Of a stretch of DNA of 64,000 bases, positions 1 through 11,940 are shown piece after piece; position 1 is the first letter of the stretch, and each line of letters begins with the position of its first letter. The position numbers were made by a program, and so were the translations under genes. The stretch lies in NCBI GenBank assembly GCA_941918925.1, contig OW799235.1, positions 38,648,701 to 38,712,700 on the forward strand. The letters run 5' to 3'. The notes under the pieces are model-generated. The model did no database searches. It saw only the letters and a list, made by a program, of their open reading frames with translations, and was not told the origin of the DNA. Source of the DNA: Phyto melanocephala. Its lineage: Eukaryota > Arthropoda > Insecta > Diptera > Rhinophoridae.

Positions 1-1330
1 TTTATTGTTAAATGTATCAATCTGACAGTAATGTTTGTCTAGAATCTATTGTTGTGTAATTTAATTTTCGTGCTATAATTTTGAAATGTATATTCGAATG
101 AATGTGTTTTTTCATGTGAGCCAAATTTCTACATGCAAAGCGAAATAAAAATGTTTAAGAACTATGAATATCAAATGGGTTTGGTTCTAAGTCCTGTAAT
201 TTTTCGGAGTGTTGGGATATTTTAGAATTTCGAAATTGTATTATATTAGATGATTTTTCGAGACTTTGGAATTTTTAAAATTGAAGTTATTGAAAAAAAA
301 AAAAATATAAACAATCTAAAATTAAATATTGAATACTTATTATGAGAAATAAAGTTAATTCACATTTATTTTCATATCGAAACAACCCAGCAAAAAATTT
401 GTCAATAGCGTAGAAGGGCTAATTAAAATATTATCTAAATTTGTAGGTCTATATTTTTGAAATTAGAAAATATTGATTCCAGTTAAGATTGAAAATATTA
501 TGGTCGACCGAAAAAGTACTTTTTTCCATTTTTAGTGTACTTCCTGGACAACAGAGAACATAATGAAACTATACATTATTGCGGCTTATTCGTATATTCT
601 TTTCTTTTGCATTACCTTTAATCGACAAACAATAAAAATATGTATTGATATGTGCAAACTCTTTTAAAGCAGTGAATTAATATTAATATTCATTCATTCA
701 TTCAGTATTCGTTGACATTTGTAAGTAAAGTTTGTAAATACAAATAGTTTTTTTTCGACCGGTGTAATACCTTAAAATATTATATTTCTGTAACTAGTTG
801 CCGTAAAAAAATCAACCATTTCACCCAAGATTCCTTTTTTCAAAGAAACACCAAAATATAGCAAGTTAAAGTTTTTTATAATGCCACTTATGGCATGTAC
901 AATAATTTATGCAATCAAAATTAATGCTTTGGGGACTATAAGTTTATTGTTTAGAAGACATGCAATAAACGATTCGCTATTCGTTACGTTCTGTTTTCCT
1001 GAATCATTTTATTCATTACTTTACTAAATTGATGTACATTGTCAACAAGAGGGCATTTTATTGAGATTATAAAGCAGACCAATCTAACCGTTCTCTGGCA
1101 GACGAAACAAAAGGTACTTTTTCAAATTTGTTTGGTACATTTGTACTTTCTACGTTTATGAAGATAGATATGTATGTGATATTGAGGATAATTGATCTAA
1201 GTTAAGATTGAAAGTGAATGGTCGATCCAAAAGGTGCTATTCTCGTTTTTGTGGTAATTATCGGAATTTTATTTTTAAAATATACAACGAATTCTGAAAT
1301 TAAGTACTATTAATTTATTTTTCCTATTTT
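1..1330. repeat. Decayed Helitron-type repeat DNA
   Basis: No gene is visible. Stretches near 420-560 and 1080-1260 resemble the internal units of the Helitron copies at 4150, 23743 and 42071: a phrase like 'aagattgaaaat..atggtcgac', then 'aaaggtact', then 'cgtttatgaag'. A similar scrap lies at 3170-3260, so this may be one old copy split by the DINE element at 1331. The rest is AT-rich and featureless. Confidence 0.4.
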
Positions 1331-3159
1331 TATACCCGCCACCAAAAAAATGGTGGGGGTATATTCATTTTGTCATTCCGTTTGTAACACATCGAAATAT
1401 CCATTTTATACCCCATAAAGTATATATATTCTGAATCAGGGTTTGATTTGATGACGATCTAGCTATGTCCGTCCGTCTGTCCGTCTGTTGAAAGCACGAT
1501 AGAGGTCGCACCGAAAAAGCTAGGGGGCTCAAATTTTGCCAGAATCTTTCTTATAGACAAGGTTTGTTTGGTATTGAAAATGGGCTAAATCGGAATATTA
1601 GGAAGGGAGTTATAGCTCGAAAAGCAAGAGTAGGTCGAAAAAACCGTGTCCTCCAAACATCGAATAAAATGGAATTGTGTCCAAACGCATTAACGTAGAC
1701 TCATGAAACTTCGAATATATATTTCCTGAGTAAAAACAATATTTTTCCCCGAAAATTATTTAAATCTATGCATTAGGAGAGGAGTTATCGATCAAAATGT
1801 ACGAAAATTTATACCGCACAGTGTATTTTTCGGTATATATAAAAACAAAAACGTCATAAAAGCAACAAAATTGGATGTACGACTCTGAAATTTTGCACAC
1901 TTTGTTTTTTGGTGAGACGCTTTTTTGTAACGGAAAATCAATGTGCCACGCCCACTTTTACGCCCACCTCCCATATAACGTTTTACTTAAAATTCATATA
2001 ATTTCTCTATTAATAAAGATTTTGGAATAACAAAGAGCTATATTGAAACACCTAAGTTGTACTCATTAGCAAAAACAACTTTGATACGCCTACTATAACG
2101 CCCACTTTTCACGTTATCTACCGTTAATGAAATTTAAAAGCTCATAAAACCGACGAAATAAAAGGTATGATGATGAAATTTGCTAGATATATCCTTCTTA
2201 TCAATGTAATTGTTGTGCCAAAAAGTTTAAGTGACACGCCCACTTGAACGCCTACTTCCCATATAACGGTTTATCTTAAATTTATGTAATTTCTCTATTG
2301 ACAAAGTTTTTGGAAAAATAAAGGACTATATTGAAATATCTAAGTTGTATTTATTAGCAGAAACTTTATTGACACGCCTACTTTAACGCCCACTTTCACT
2401 AAAAGACAAAATTTACGAAAACATTTTCCTACCATATCGAAGTTATAAAGGGTGGCTAAATTTTAAGGACCGATGTTGAATTTAAATAAAACACAAATTA
2501 TTTAGGATATTATTAGTATTTCTTAACAAAATATCTGCCAAATGCCCCCCCCCATCCTTCTATCTGATGTTCCAAATTTTCAATGACAATGTTGATGCTC
2601 AATTGTTGGGCATGATGATGAGGCGAGGTTGACTGCTCTTTTGCCACACTATCGCAAAAACCAGCAGTGGTTCCCATTCAACGAACTAAGAAGGCATTCA
2701 CAGATTTTCTAACATTTTATACAGACCTGTTTTGCAGAAATTTAAATATTTTTTACAATTTTCCCGATTGTGGACGAATTTGAACGATTATGTTGATCAA
2801 AAGAATTACGAAGTGCACAAAATGCGATTTGATTTGAACGCCCATTTTTATAAAAAACCTGAATAACTTTAAAGCGTTGCTCATTGGCATATCTTTCCAC
2901 GGATCAAATTGAGTAAGTTTGAGATTGAGCAATATCAAGTGAAGTGCAGAAAACAAATTTAAGGACTAGGTGTAGTTCACCTTCAACATGGGTCCTTAAA
3001 ATTTAACCACCCTCTACAAAGAAAGTGATACATATTTTATTATAAAGAGATTATTCCATAGCGATTAACAAAATAATAAATATTGTGCTTTAAATGTACA
3101 CAAAATTGGTGGTGGGTATAAAAGATTCGGCACAGCCGAATATAGTGCTCTTACTTGTT
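1331..3159 (-). mobile_element. DINE-1-like element, subfamily A, copy A
   Basis: Non-autonomous Helentron-like repeat read on the minus strand. The right end holds the hairpin ATTCGGC-tgt-GCCGAAT followed inward by TATACCCACCACC. The left end holds an inverted GGTGG..GGGTATA hairpin. Near the left end are the DINE-1 hallmarks: the GTCCGTCTGTCCGTC tract (1465-1490) and ACTTTATGGGGT (about 1412-1423). The middle consists of about 300-bp modules, each with 'gggcgt' and 'gacacgcc' phrases. A mariner remnant sits inside at 2448. It encodes nothing. It is the inverted partner of the copy at 14331. Confidence 0.8.
2448..3014 (-). mobile_element. Miniature mariner derivative inside DINE copy A
   Basis: Inverted ends begin AAGGGTGG and are flanked by TA on both sides (2446-2447, 3015-3016), as expected for Tc1/mariner. 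On the minus strand the inside still encodes a broken mariner helix-turn-helix (a VIQ..NGRSN-like stretch), then a jump to a later transposase segment, so most of the gene is deleted. Its junctions with the DINE element match those of the copy at 14476. Confidence 0.75.
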
Positions 3160-4149
3160 ATTGTTAGTTTTGCATATTCTAAGCTTATGAATCGAACATT
3201 TTGAAATTAAGAAACATTGATCTTGGCTAAGATAGAAAACGATAGGGAAAATAAATAAATTTTTAAAAACGATTAAATTTAATTAATTTACTGAAATAAT
3301 TTATAAAGAATTTAACGTAAATTTTTTTAGTAATTAAACAAAGAAAAAGTAAGAACATGTAAACACATGATCACCAGTGACACGCTTATGTTAAAATCAT
3401 TAATATTTATAACGAAATTTACTTACAATATTGTATTGGGTTGATGGGTTTAAGTTAAAAGCATATAAACCATCTTAAACCTAACAACCAAATACAATAT
3501 TGCAAGATTATTTGGGGGCATATCCCGAATAATTAATTAAATTATTAATAAATTTACTTACCTTATTATCGATTGAATCCCTAAAAAATTTACTTTTTTG
3601 TCATCTTGTTTTGCTATTAAATAATATTAAACAAAATAACTTAGAATAAAGATGGACAGACTTGTTTGTGGATGCTAGTTGTCTATTTTACACAGTCATA
3701 GACTTATGCCAATAAGATGTAATAAACCAATGGCCCTAAAGTCAACGTTGTTAGCAGAACTATTATTAGCAGAATTAAAACTTGATGTTTTTAGTTTAAT
3801 ACAAATTATCGAATTATGATATTTTTATTAATACATTTAATTTCAATAAAAAATATTTTACAAATATTCCAATACAATAATGTTTGAACAAAAAAATATT
3901 GTGAAGTGTTATAATTACAAGTAGATATAATTATTAAACAAACTTCAGAATTTTTAACAAACATACTTTGAACAGTTGCTCAAAATCAGAGACACCGCTG
4001 CGGTGTTCATTTAAACTATATCGTACTCCATAAAACACTCATGCATGGATCTTTTAAACTCTTTATAAAATATTTTGAATTTTGTTAGCACTAAAGACTT
4101 CATTCCCTAACTTTTTTCCATCCATGGAAATTCTGAGAGACGGTCTTTA
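3160..4149. other. No gene; AT-rich DNA with one small fold-back
   Basis: The first 100 bases look like the continuation of the decayed Helitron repeat. A short inverted repeat lies at 3426-3502. Nothing else is recognisable. Confidence 0.4.
3426..3502. repeat. Short fold-back repeat
   Basis: Two arms of about 29 bases, starting CAATATTGTATTGG and ending CCAAATACAATATTG, are separated by about 19 bases. The arms have a few mismatches. It could be a tiny MITE or a decayed palindrome. Confidence 0.55.
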
Positions 4150-5928
4150 TCCTTATATAAAAAAGTAACGTGACTGACTGACTGATTTATCATTGTACAG
4201 CCCAAACGGAAAAAGCTGGAGACATGAAATTTGGACAATCGGTTCCTCTTTCAATAACTCAACTAAGAAGGGATTTTTTACTATAAAGAGGTAAAAAAGG
4301 GTAAAAACGAGTAAAATCGGTAAACTTATATCTGCTAAACTAAAAATGATACAAATTAAATAGAAAAAGTATTGTAATTTGCACAATAAATAAGCTGACA
4401 GGTGTCTGGCCTTTTTTTGAATTTTCAACCCCTAAGGGGGAAAAATGGGTAAAAACTGTAACTTGGTATTTTTTGGTGCGTTATGTAACTTCCAAGCACA
4501 TTAAGCTAGGAAAAAAGTTTAAACTGTATTAGTTAATTCGCGAGAAAATATTAACAGGAATTCGGCACTTTTTTCAAATATACATGTATATTTAAGGGGT
4601 AAAAACTGACCCTATTTTTGGTACTTTTTTTTAAAAAAATTGATAATTACTAGCGCCTACTAGAATATGGACAATTATTTAGCTAAAACTTTTAGGGGGA
4701 CAAAAAAGGTACCAAAAAGGAAAAAACACCGGAAAATGTGTATAAATAATTCCTTTTTACAGGGGCAATTTTCATAGAATTTGTAATAGGGATTTTACCA
4801 GACATACAAATTAATGTAATGTGACAGGGTAGAAAGGGGAAAATTCGAGAAAACAGTTTGGTACTTTTTAGAACATAATTACTTTTATGCAAGATTAGAT
4901 TTACTCATTTAAATCAAATCAATAAAAATATTTTTTTGTTGGATAAATATTAAAACTTGGAATTTACGCAAAAAAAAATACTTTTTGTATATTTTACGTT
5001 TATGAAGCTAGAATTTCGACATTAGTGACTATTGATCCGAGTTGAGAATTGTACTATCAAGGACCATTAGTTCCAGGTGAGACTGAAAATGTTAAGTGCG
5101 ACCAGAAAGGTACTTTTTATCTTTTTATGGTACTTTTTTGGTATTTTCAATGTTTACGAAGCTAAAATTTCGAAATTAGTGACTATTCATACGAGGTGAG
5201 ACTAAAAATGTTATGGGATATCAAAAAGGTACTTTTTTGAATTGTAATGGTACTTTTGGTATTTTCAACGTTTGCGAAGCTAAAATTTCGAAATTAGTGA
5301 CTATTCATACGAGGTGAGACTAAAAATGTTATGGGCGATCAAAATTTTTTTTATTGGACTTTTTGTATTTTCTACGTTTAAAAAGGTAAAAGTTTAAAAA
5401 AAGGACTTCTTATTGATACAAGGTGAGACTAAAAATATTATGGGCGGCCAAAAAGGTTCTTTTTTGAATCTTTATTGTACTTTTTGTGTGTTATACGTTT
5501 ATGAAGATAGATTTTTATAATAAGGGCCTATTGGTTCAAATTGATAATAAAAATGATAAGGGCGAAACAAAAGGTGCCTTTTCGCATTTTTATTGTACTT
5601 TTTGTATTATTGCGTTTGTAAATTTAGATTCTTATAATTAGTAATTTATAATCCGAATTCTAGCTCTAAGTTTTATGAACGATAAGAAATCTATCTTATT
5701 TTTATGGTATTTTTTGTAGTTTTTATATTTTGTATTCATAGAATTCTGAAAGTAGGTACTAATAATCCAAGTTAACTTTGAAAATTATAGTGAAGGATAA
5801 AATGTTATTTTGATAGTAATTTCTGCATATTGTGAGTTTAAAATATATCCCCGATATATCCTCACTGTACTTTTTTTACTAACTAATGAATCAGAGAAAC
5901 AAATTTTCATAATTTTAACCAGAAAACA
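4150..5928 (+). mobile_element. Non-autonomous Helitron, copy 1 (3' truncated)
   Basis: It starts TCC after an A, followed by AGTAACGTGACTGACTG, and matches the copies at 23743 and 42071 for about 1.7 kb. Internally it carries head-to-tail units of about 110-118 bp (for example starts at 5196, 5314 and 5423), each with GTGAGACTAAAAATG and AAAAGGTACTTTTT. Similarity stops near 5928, so the 3' hairpin and CTAG terminus are lost. No Rep/helicase gene is present. Confidence 0.7.
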
Positions 5929-6089
5929 TAGAATAGAATTCTGTATTTTCGTAAACTTGGTCTTGCAATGGAAAATTAACTTTATAAGGTGTGATATTAC
6001 TCACTCTTTTTTAGTACAATACTGTATTTTTACGGAAACTGAAGAGTATAATTTGATACCCAGAGGTAGTTAAAATACTATTAGCTTTG

Positions 6090-6748
6090 TGTGGGCATGT
6101 TACTTTCTACTTAAAAATCATATAATGTTTAAATACAACTTAGATCATCCATTACATATTTATTTCTTTTCTATATAGAAATAATATGAATTTAAGAAAA
6201 AGCGTTATATGGGAGGTTGACCTTGAAGTGGGCGTGTACCTTAATTATCCGTTATTACGAGTCTTTTGACAAAAAATAAATGCTTGCAAAATTTTAGAAT
6301 CGTACATCTAATGTTGTCAGTTTTATTACGTTTTAACTATACCGGAAAAGATACTGTGCGATATAAATTTTGATACATTTTAAACTATACCTAGATTTGT
6401 AATGTATAGAAATATACCTTTGAAATTTTAACGCTCTACGTCAATGCGCTTAGATAAAATTTCATATTGTTCGAAGTTGAAAGGACATAGTTTTTTAAAC
6501 ATACTCTTGCATTACGTGCTAAATCTCTCTTCCTAATATACTGATTAAGCCCATTTTCATACAAACCTTGTGTATAAGAAATATTCTGGCAAAATTTAAG
6601 CTCCCTACCCTTTTCGTTTCGAGCTCTATCGTGCTTTTAGATCGTCCTTATATAAAACCAGGACTCAGAAAATATATACTTTAAGGGGTCTAAAATGAAT
6701 GACAAATTGAATATACCCCCACAACATTTTTTTTGGTGGTGGGTATAA
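6090..6748 (+). mobile_element. DINE-1-like fragment (3' part), copy B
   Basis: This is the 3' part of a subfamily A element. It has the 'gcgttatatgggagg' module, then the ACTTTAAGGGGTC box, then a terminal GGTGGTGGGTATAA hairpin arm. The 5' hairpin end is missing. The stretch between 5928 and 6090 is unassigned. Confidence 0.65.
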
Positions 6749-6911
6749 TTACATACATACATTTATTTTAAACGCAAGTGCAAGGTGCAGGTAATAATGA
6801 GCAACATTAATTAGCCTAAATGACCTTATCAACTGAACATATGCTGCAATGACCCAGAGACAAGAAAACAACATTAATCAAAATACATCAATTGATAATA
6901 CGAGTATAGTT

Positions 6912-7110
6912 AAAACAAGTCAGAGCACTTTATTCAGCTGTGCCGAATTTTATATACCCACCACCAATTTTGTGTAGTACTTTTTATTATTAAATTTATT
7001 GTTTTGTTTACATTTCTCTTCACTATAGAGCAATCTTTATACTAAAGTATGTATTAATTTCTTTGTTTTAGTTGACATCAAATAATTTCTTTATAAATAT
7101 TAATCATAAA
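6912..7110 (+). mobile_element. DINE-1-like 5' end fragment, copy C
   Basis: It starts AACAAGTCAGAGCAC, then the terminal hairpin (ATTCAGC..GCCGAAT, one arm mutated) and TATACCCACCACC. Similarity to copy E fades after about 200 bases. Confidence 0.6.
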
Positions 7111-7807
7111 ATGGAACCTAAAGTGTCTCTACAATAGAAAAATTATTATCCAACTGAAGACTATGATTCGGTAGCTAGATGCAGTTAAAAATTAATATTA
7201 ATTTGTTTGTGCATGTCACTTCATAATTTTGTGAAGCTTTATAATAATCGGGCAAGTAGAGCGGTTGAAAAATAAACCTTTTTCGTATTGACTTTTAAAT
7301 CATTATTTTGTTTTGTAAATGGAACCATATGCGATGAATATTGTGCAGCAAAATTGTATTATATTGACACATTCATAATAATAACATTTTAGAAGGTGTG
7401 CGTAAAGTAAAGTAGGTGTATCCAGGTAATATTTTCTAAGGAATTTAACTTTGATATACAATATACAGTACTTTTTTTTAAATCTTTGTTCGCACAGAAA
7501 GCATATCAATCTAAACAAACGCCTTTTACAGGAGGAGGGCAATAAAATGAGCTTGACATATCACTTTATGGTTTTGAGGTTAGATTAGCAAGAAAACCTC
7601 GAAATTTTAGGTTTTTGTATCTATTTTTCAAGATTTTATAAGCGTTTAAATTTTAATAACAGTGATTATGCCATATCTTGGAGGTCAGCAGTGAAATAGG
7701 CTTGTCGTGCAAAAGTAATTTCAGCCAATGCATTAAACTTCGATATTGACATATATTGAGATTATACGAATTTGAGAAAAACTGTAGTCAAGGAGGTGGT
7801 CGTCATT
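7111..7807. other. No gene seen
   Basis: AT-rich sequence without a supported reading frame or repeat. The short open frames here have no recognisable motif. Confidence 0.4.
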
Positions 7808-8190
7808 TTTATACCCACCACCAAAAAAAAAATATGGTGTGGGGGTATATACATTTTTCATTTCGTTTGTAACACATCAAGTATTTATTTAAGACCCCAT
7901 AAAGTATATATTTTCTGAGTCGCGATTTTTTTTTAACGACGTAGCTAAGTCCGTCTGCCTGTCTGAAAGCACGATAGAAGTCGAATCAAAAAATTCCAAA
8001 AACTTAGGTTGCACACCCACTTTAACGCACACCTCCCAAATAACACTTTATCTTAAATTCATATTATTTTTATATAGACAAAAATTAATAAAAACCAAAG
8101 AAAGCTGTGGATTATCCAAGTTGAATTCAAACATTACTAATATAATTTAAAAAGTAGGAAGTGATATGTCCACACAAAGCCAATATTATT
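7808..8190 (-). mobile_element. DINE-1-like fragment, copy D
   Basis: The inverted 3' end of subfamily A is present (TATACCCACCACC, a poly-A loop, then GGTGTGGGGGTATA), followed by ACCCCATAAAGTATATA and a GTCCGTCTGCCTGTC tract. The 5' part is missing. Confidence 0.65.
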
Positions 8191-8586
8191 CTTTAACTAC
8201 CACCGGAGACCAAATTATACTCTTCAGATTCCGTAAAAATATAACGTTGTAGTAAAATAGAGTCAATAGTATAATTTTTAATGTAGAAATACTTAAGGCC
8301 ATGTCAGATAGAACTTTTGCTTCTCGTTGCGTTAAAAATTCGCTTTGACATTTAAGATGAAATAGCCGTACTTCTATTAAACATGTCACATAAAGCACTT
8401 TCATAGCAGCGCGAAGCTTAAAGTTAACCAACTCTCATCTTTTGCGTGCTTTGACAATCCGTACTTACAAACTTTATAGGTAAACAAACAATGCGTAAGT
8501 GTTGTCAAAGTTTTCATTGCGACATACACCTTTTCTCCGCGCATTTCTGTCAAAGTTAATAATGTCACGCAAAGCGACCCGAAAGC
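8191..8586. other. No gene; possible older inverted-repeat scraps
   Basis: Several TTTGACA-type words occur in both orientations (about 8335 and 8550), which may be the remains of a MITE. No coding potential was recognised. Confidence 0.3.
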
Positions 8587-8953
8587 CCCCGTTTACACAG
8601 GGAAACATTTGGAAGGGGAACATCTGGAATTCTCTTTTGTATTTTCCTTCGCGGTCATACAGGAAATATTGTTGTCGAAAACGTTCCAGTTTATGTTTTA
8701 ATTTTTAATTTTATTTAGTACATTATTTATTTTTTTATTTATATTCAAACAAAGTCAAAAATAAAACATACAGAACAAAGCACGCCGAAAAGAAATAAAG
8801 CAAATGTAAAAAAGGAGCAAATGTAAACAATAAGAATGAAAGGACAAAGCGTGCCTACGAGAACTGGAAAAAATTTCATATTCTTCTTCCCCACCCGTCC
8901 CTCTCTACCAAACAAAATGTTTCCCTTCCAAATGTTTCCCTGTCTAAACGGGG
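8587..8953. mobile_element. MITE with about 41-bp terminal inverted repeats
   Basis: The left arm starts CCCCGTTTACACAGGG and the right arm is its near-identical reverse complement, ending CCCTGTCTAAACGGGG. The arms share 'AAACATTTGGAAGG'. The 367-bp element has no transposase. No clear target duplication was seen, so the superfamily is unknown. Confidence 0.65.
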
Positions 8954-9131
8954 ACAAACATTTGTAAGAAAAGGTGTACTTCAATAAGGCAATAAATTCT
9001 GATTTTTGTTCGTTTATTGATTAAAATATAAGGAACGTATCAGTTTCGAGACTTTTTGATGTTGCCTTAATCTGAAATGATAACCCCAATATTAAAAATT
9101 TTTTTTTTAATTTTACCTTTTTAAAACTTTA

Positions 9132-9248
9132 GGGCCGTATTCATAAAAAATATTTTAGGTTTATTAAAGGCTTATTTGACAGATGTTGTAGAGAAATTTG
9201 TCAAATAAGCCTTCAATAAACCTAAAATATTTTTTATGAATACGGCCC
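9132..9248. mobile_element. Fold-back MITE, TA-flanked
   Basis: A 117-bp, almost perfect palindrome. Arms of about 52 bases begin GGGCCGTATTCATAAAA, and TA flanks both sides (9130-9131, 9249-9250). The TA duplication points to a Tc1/mariner-type mobiliser. A second, interrupted copy is at 22817. Confidence 0.8.
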
Positions 9249-9250
9249 TA

Positions 9251-10666
9251 AATGTATAATGTTGGTTCTACAAATTTTAGCTTAAACTTAAATATTTTCA
9301 TAAATGTTGTAAAATTAATTTTAATGACCATTGTCTTACTTTAAAAACAAAATGTTTACAATTTATGGTTTCAGATCTATTTGAAATTTAAGAAAAGCTT
9401 AAGCCCACTTTTTTAAAATTTTAAACTACAGACATGGTTTAACCACAATTGTTTTTTTTTTGATTGTTTATCTCCTCCTGTACATTAAATACGTCCTTTC
9501 ATTAAGTTAACATATAAACGTAAATTTACAAAGTTTTAAGTTAAAAATGAAATTAAACAAAATATTAGACCTACATACTTACTTACTTACTTGTTCTTGG
9601 TTTATAATTATTTTAAAATTTATAATATAAAATTATTTTCTTATCAGGGTAATATTTGCATATTTGGTCCACATAAGGAAAATTGAAAATATTTTGTTAC
9701 TTTTTTTATTAATCAAATACTGTTACAATATATAAATAAAATAGTTATAAAAAGAAAATAAATATTTTTTAATTATTTGTCGCACTTTAATTTGCTTCAC
9801 AAAAAACTTTGAGTCAGACAAAAGAATTATTCAATTGTTAACAATCGTGATAGTTTAACGAAATTAACGAAAAATAAAATTATACTTACATACATAAATA
9901 TATTTTACACTAAAAATTACACGCAATATTAATATTCATATAAGTAGTATACATACGTGTTACTTTTTTACAACATTTTCAAAGCCACTTATTTACCTCA
10001 AGAAATTAAACAGAAAGCGAAGGAAACAAGTGGGGGCAAGAAACCAGAAGGTTGTACTAAATGCATGCTTTTCATTTATAAACGTGAGTGAGTGCATTCA
10101 TAATTTTACTTAAATTATTTAGACATTTTTGTTTTTCCAATTCCGTAGAAACTAGTGTCCTTAATTCAAATGTTCTAAAACAATACCATAAAAAAATATG
10201 ACTGTTGTAAAAGACCATTCATAAGTAAGTGTGATATATCTAATTTAAATCAATTTAACGACGCCTCGTCTTAGCAGATTTTTAGCCGTTTGCCGCTGGT
10301 ATCTAAATATGTAATTATGACAAGACAATAAACATACAGTAGTATTGTTTTATGACAGTTTTTAATTTAAAAGCAACAAAAATTTTTTTAAACTTTTGTG
10401 AAATTCTATAATACGATGACAATATGGCATGTTAGGACACCTTGTGAATACAGTATATATGTATGTATGCGTATCCAAATAGCAGGTATTATTGTTTTTT
10501 TGCCACCTAAGATGATAATTTGAATTCATTAAGGATCAATCAGCTGATTGTTTTTTTTTAAATAAAATTTATAAGCGTTACCAACTTTTTTCAAAAGTCT
10601 TTCTGTATTTGTCAAACTTAATTTTCTATTTTTATTACATTTACAATAAATAATTTGCAGAGTAAT
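9251..10666. other. No gene seen
   Basis: AT-rich DNA with a short ACTT repeat near 9575-9592. A terminal-like phrase, 'ggacaccttgtgaatac' near 10436, recurs in reverse near 23570, suggesting an unclassified dispersed repeat end. Nothing coding was recognised. Confidence 0.35.
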
Positions 10667-11190
10667 GCTCTAAACACATAGACGACAGCAGACAGCAAGC
10701 AGCAATATGTCAAAAATAAAATCCATGTGTTTAAATGAAAACGATTATTTTGACGGCAGCACAGCAGCACGACTGCACAACAGCATTTGCTGCTGCTGCC
10801 AACTTAGGCTATTTTCTATTTTGACGGGCAGCAAGAACAAATATAGTGTTGCCATTACATATATTAAATTAGAAAAAAATAACAAAAACTTATTTTTGAT
10901 ATTAAACATAAAAGAACATTACAAAAATACAATAAAGAAACAAATGTATGTGTTTTTATAGTTTTTCGTTATATAATTACATTTTTTTTATCAATAACTT
11001 TAATTTTATTTATTATAAAATATATATGCGGCATCCCTGAAATTTGTATTGCTAAAATGCACATCAGCTGATTATTATGTTGTTGCTGTCTTCAAAATAA
11101 TTATGAAGCTGACTTCAGAGCAGCATTTGAAGTTGGCAGCATTTGAAGCCATGAAGTTGTGAAGTCTGCTGGCGTCTATGTGTTTAGAGC
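10667..11190. mobile_element. MITE with GCAGC/CTGC motif clusters
   Basis: Terminal inverted repeats are GCTCTAAACACATAGACG at the left and its reverse complement at the right. The inside shows dense CAGCAG/CTGCTG words near both ends and the centre, and shares a core ('gccaacttaggct', 'tcaaaaata') with the element at 52346. It encodes nothing recognisable. The target duplication is unclear. Confidence 0.65.
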
Positions 11191-11394
11191 TTAAGTTGGT
11201 TTTTAACGTTTAAAAAAAATACAAAACCATGAAGAAAAAGTTTTCGCTTTAAAGTTTTTTAAAAATTATTAAAATTTAGGAAGAAAATTAAAAAATTATG
11301 TGGTAATGACGGCATATATACAAAAACAAAATGCATGTGTTTTTTAATTGTTGTGGTTGTCGCCGCGATGCATATATCTTATGGATATGCCTTG

Positions 11395-11940
11395 GGCCAG
11401 TTTAGACTATAATACAAGTCGTAAGTTTTCAATTAGATTTTGTAGAAGCAAAATGTGAAAAAATAAGAATTTGATTAACACAACAAATTATAATCGCGAG
11501 TACAAAAAATAATAAAAAAATATACTTTTGAATTAAATTAATAAATTTTGTTTTTTTTTTGGTTTTCTTTTGTTTTTAAATTATGCAAAAAACAATTTAT
11601 CGTGTTTGTAGTTCTACAAAAACTAGAGAAACAACAAAAAATTTTCATCTACTGTCTCAAATATATACATGTTATCTTTGTAATTATTGTTAAACTACTA
11701 GCACGTATTTCATGTGTTTGCCAATGAATACATTATAATACACCTTTGATCTAATAAAATGCTCAATTTTTTAAAATGATTTAAAAAATTAGAAAATACG
11801 GTCCGCTTATCAAATTTTTATCCGTAATCTCTCTCATGTTTTCTTCTATTGATTAAAAATTGGTTTTACACTATTCTATTTTGTCATTCTACATGAATTT
11901 TTGGCATGTCTGACGACTTGAATTATAGACTAAACTGGCC
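11395..11940. mobile_element. MITE with GGCCAGTTTAG ends
   Basis: The left end GGCCAGTTTAGACTATAAT..CAAGTCGT is matched in reverse at the right end with small differences. It is 546 bp long and AT-rich inside, with no reading frame. No convincing target duplication was found. Confidence 0.6.

Noticed and set aside
1792..1974. 60-aa frame (also at 15825-16007) starting MGGGRKSGRG
   Set aside because: Repeated only because both copies are DINE elements. No motif and no conservation beyond the DNA repeat.
2753..2956. 67-aa minus-strand open frame similar to one at 14534-14737 on the plus strand
   Set aside because: Its conservation reflects the shared mariner remnant. The genuine transposase frame is a different one, with helix-turn-helix codons.
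4153..4428. Open frames at Helitron starts (also 23744-23986 and 42102-42353)
   Set aside because: They lie on the minus strand of a non-coding Helitron and vary in length; no protein motif.
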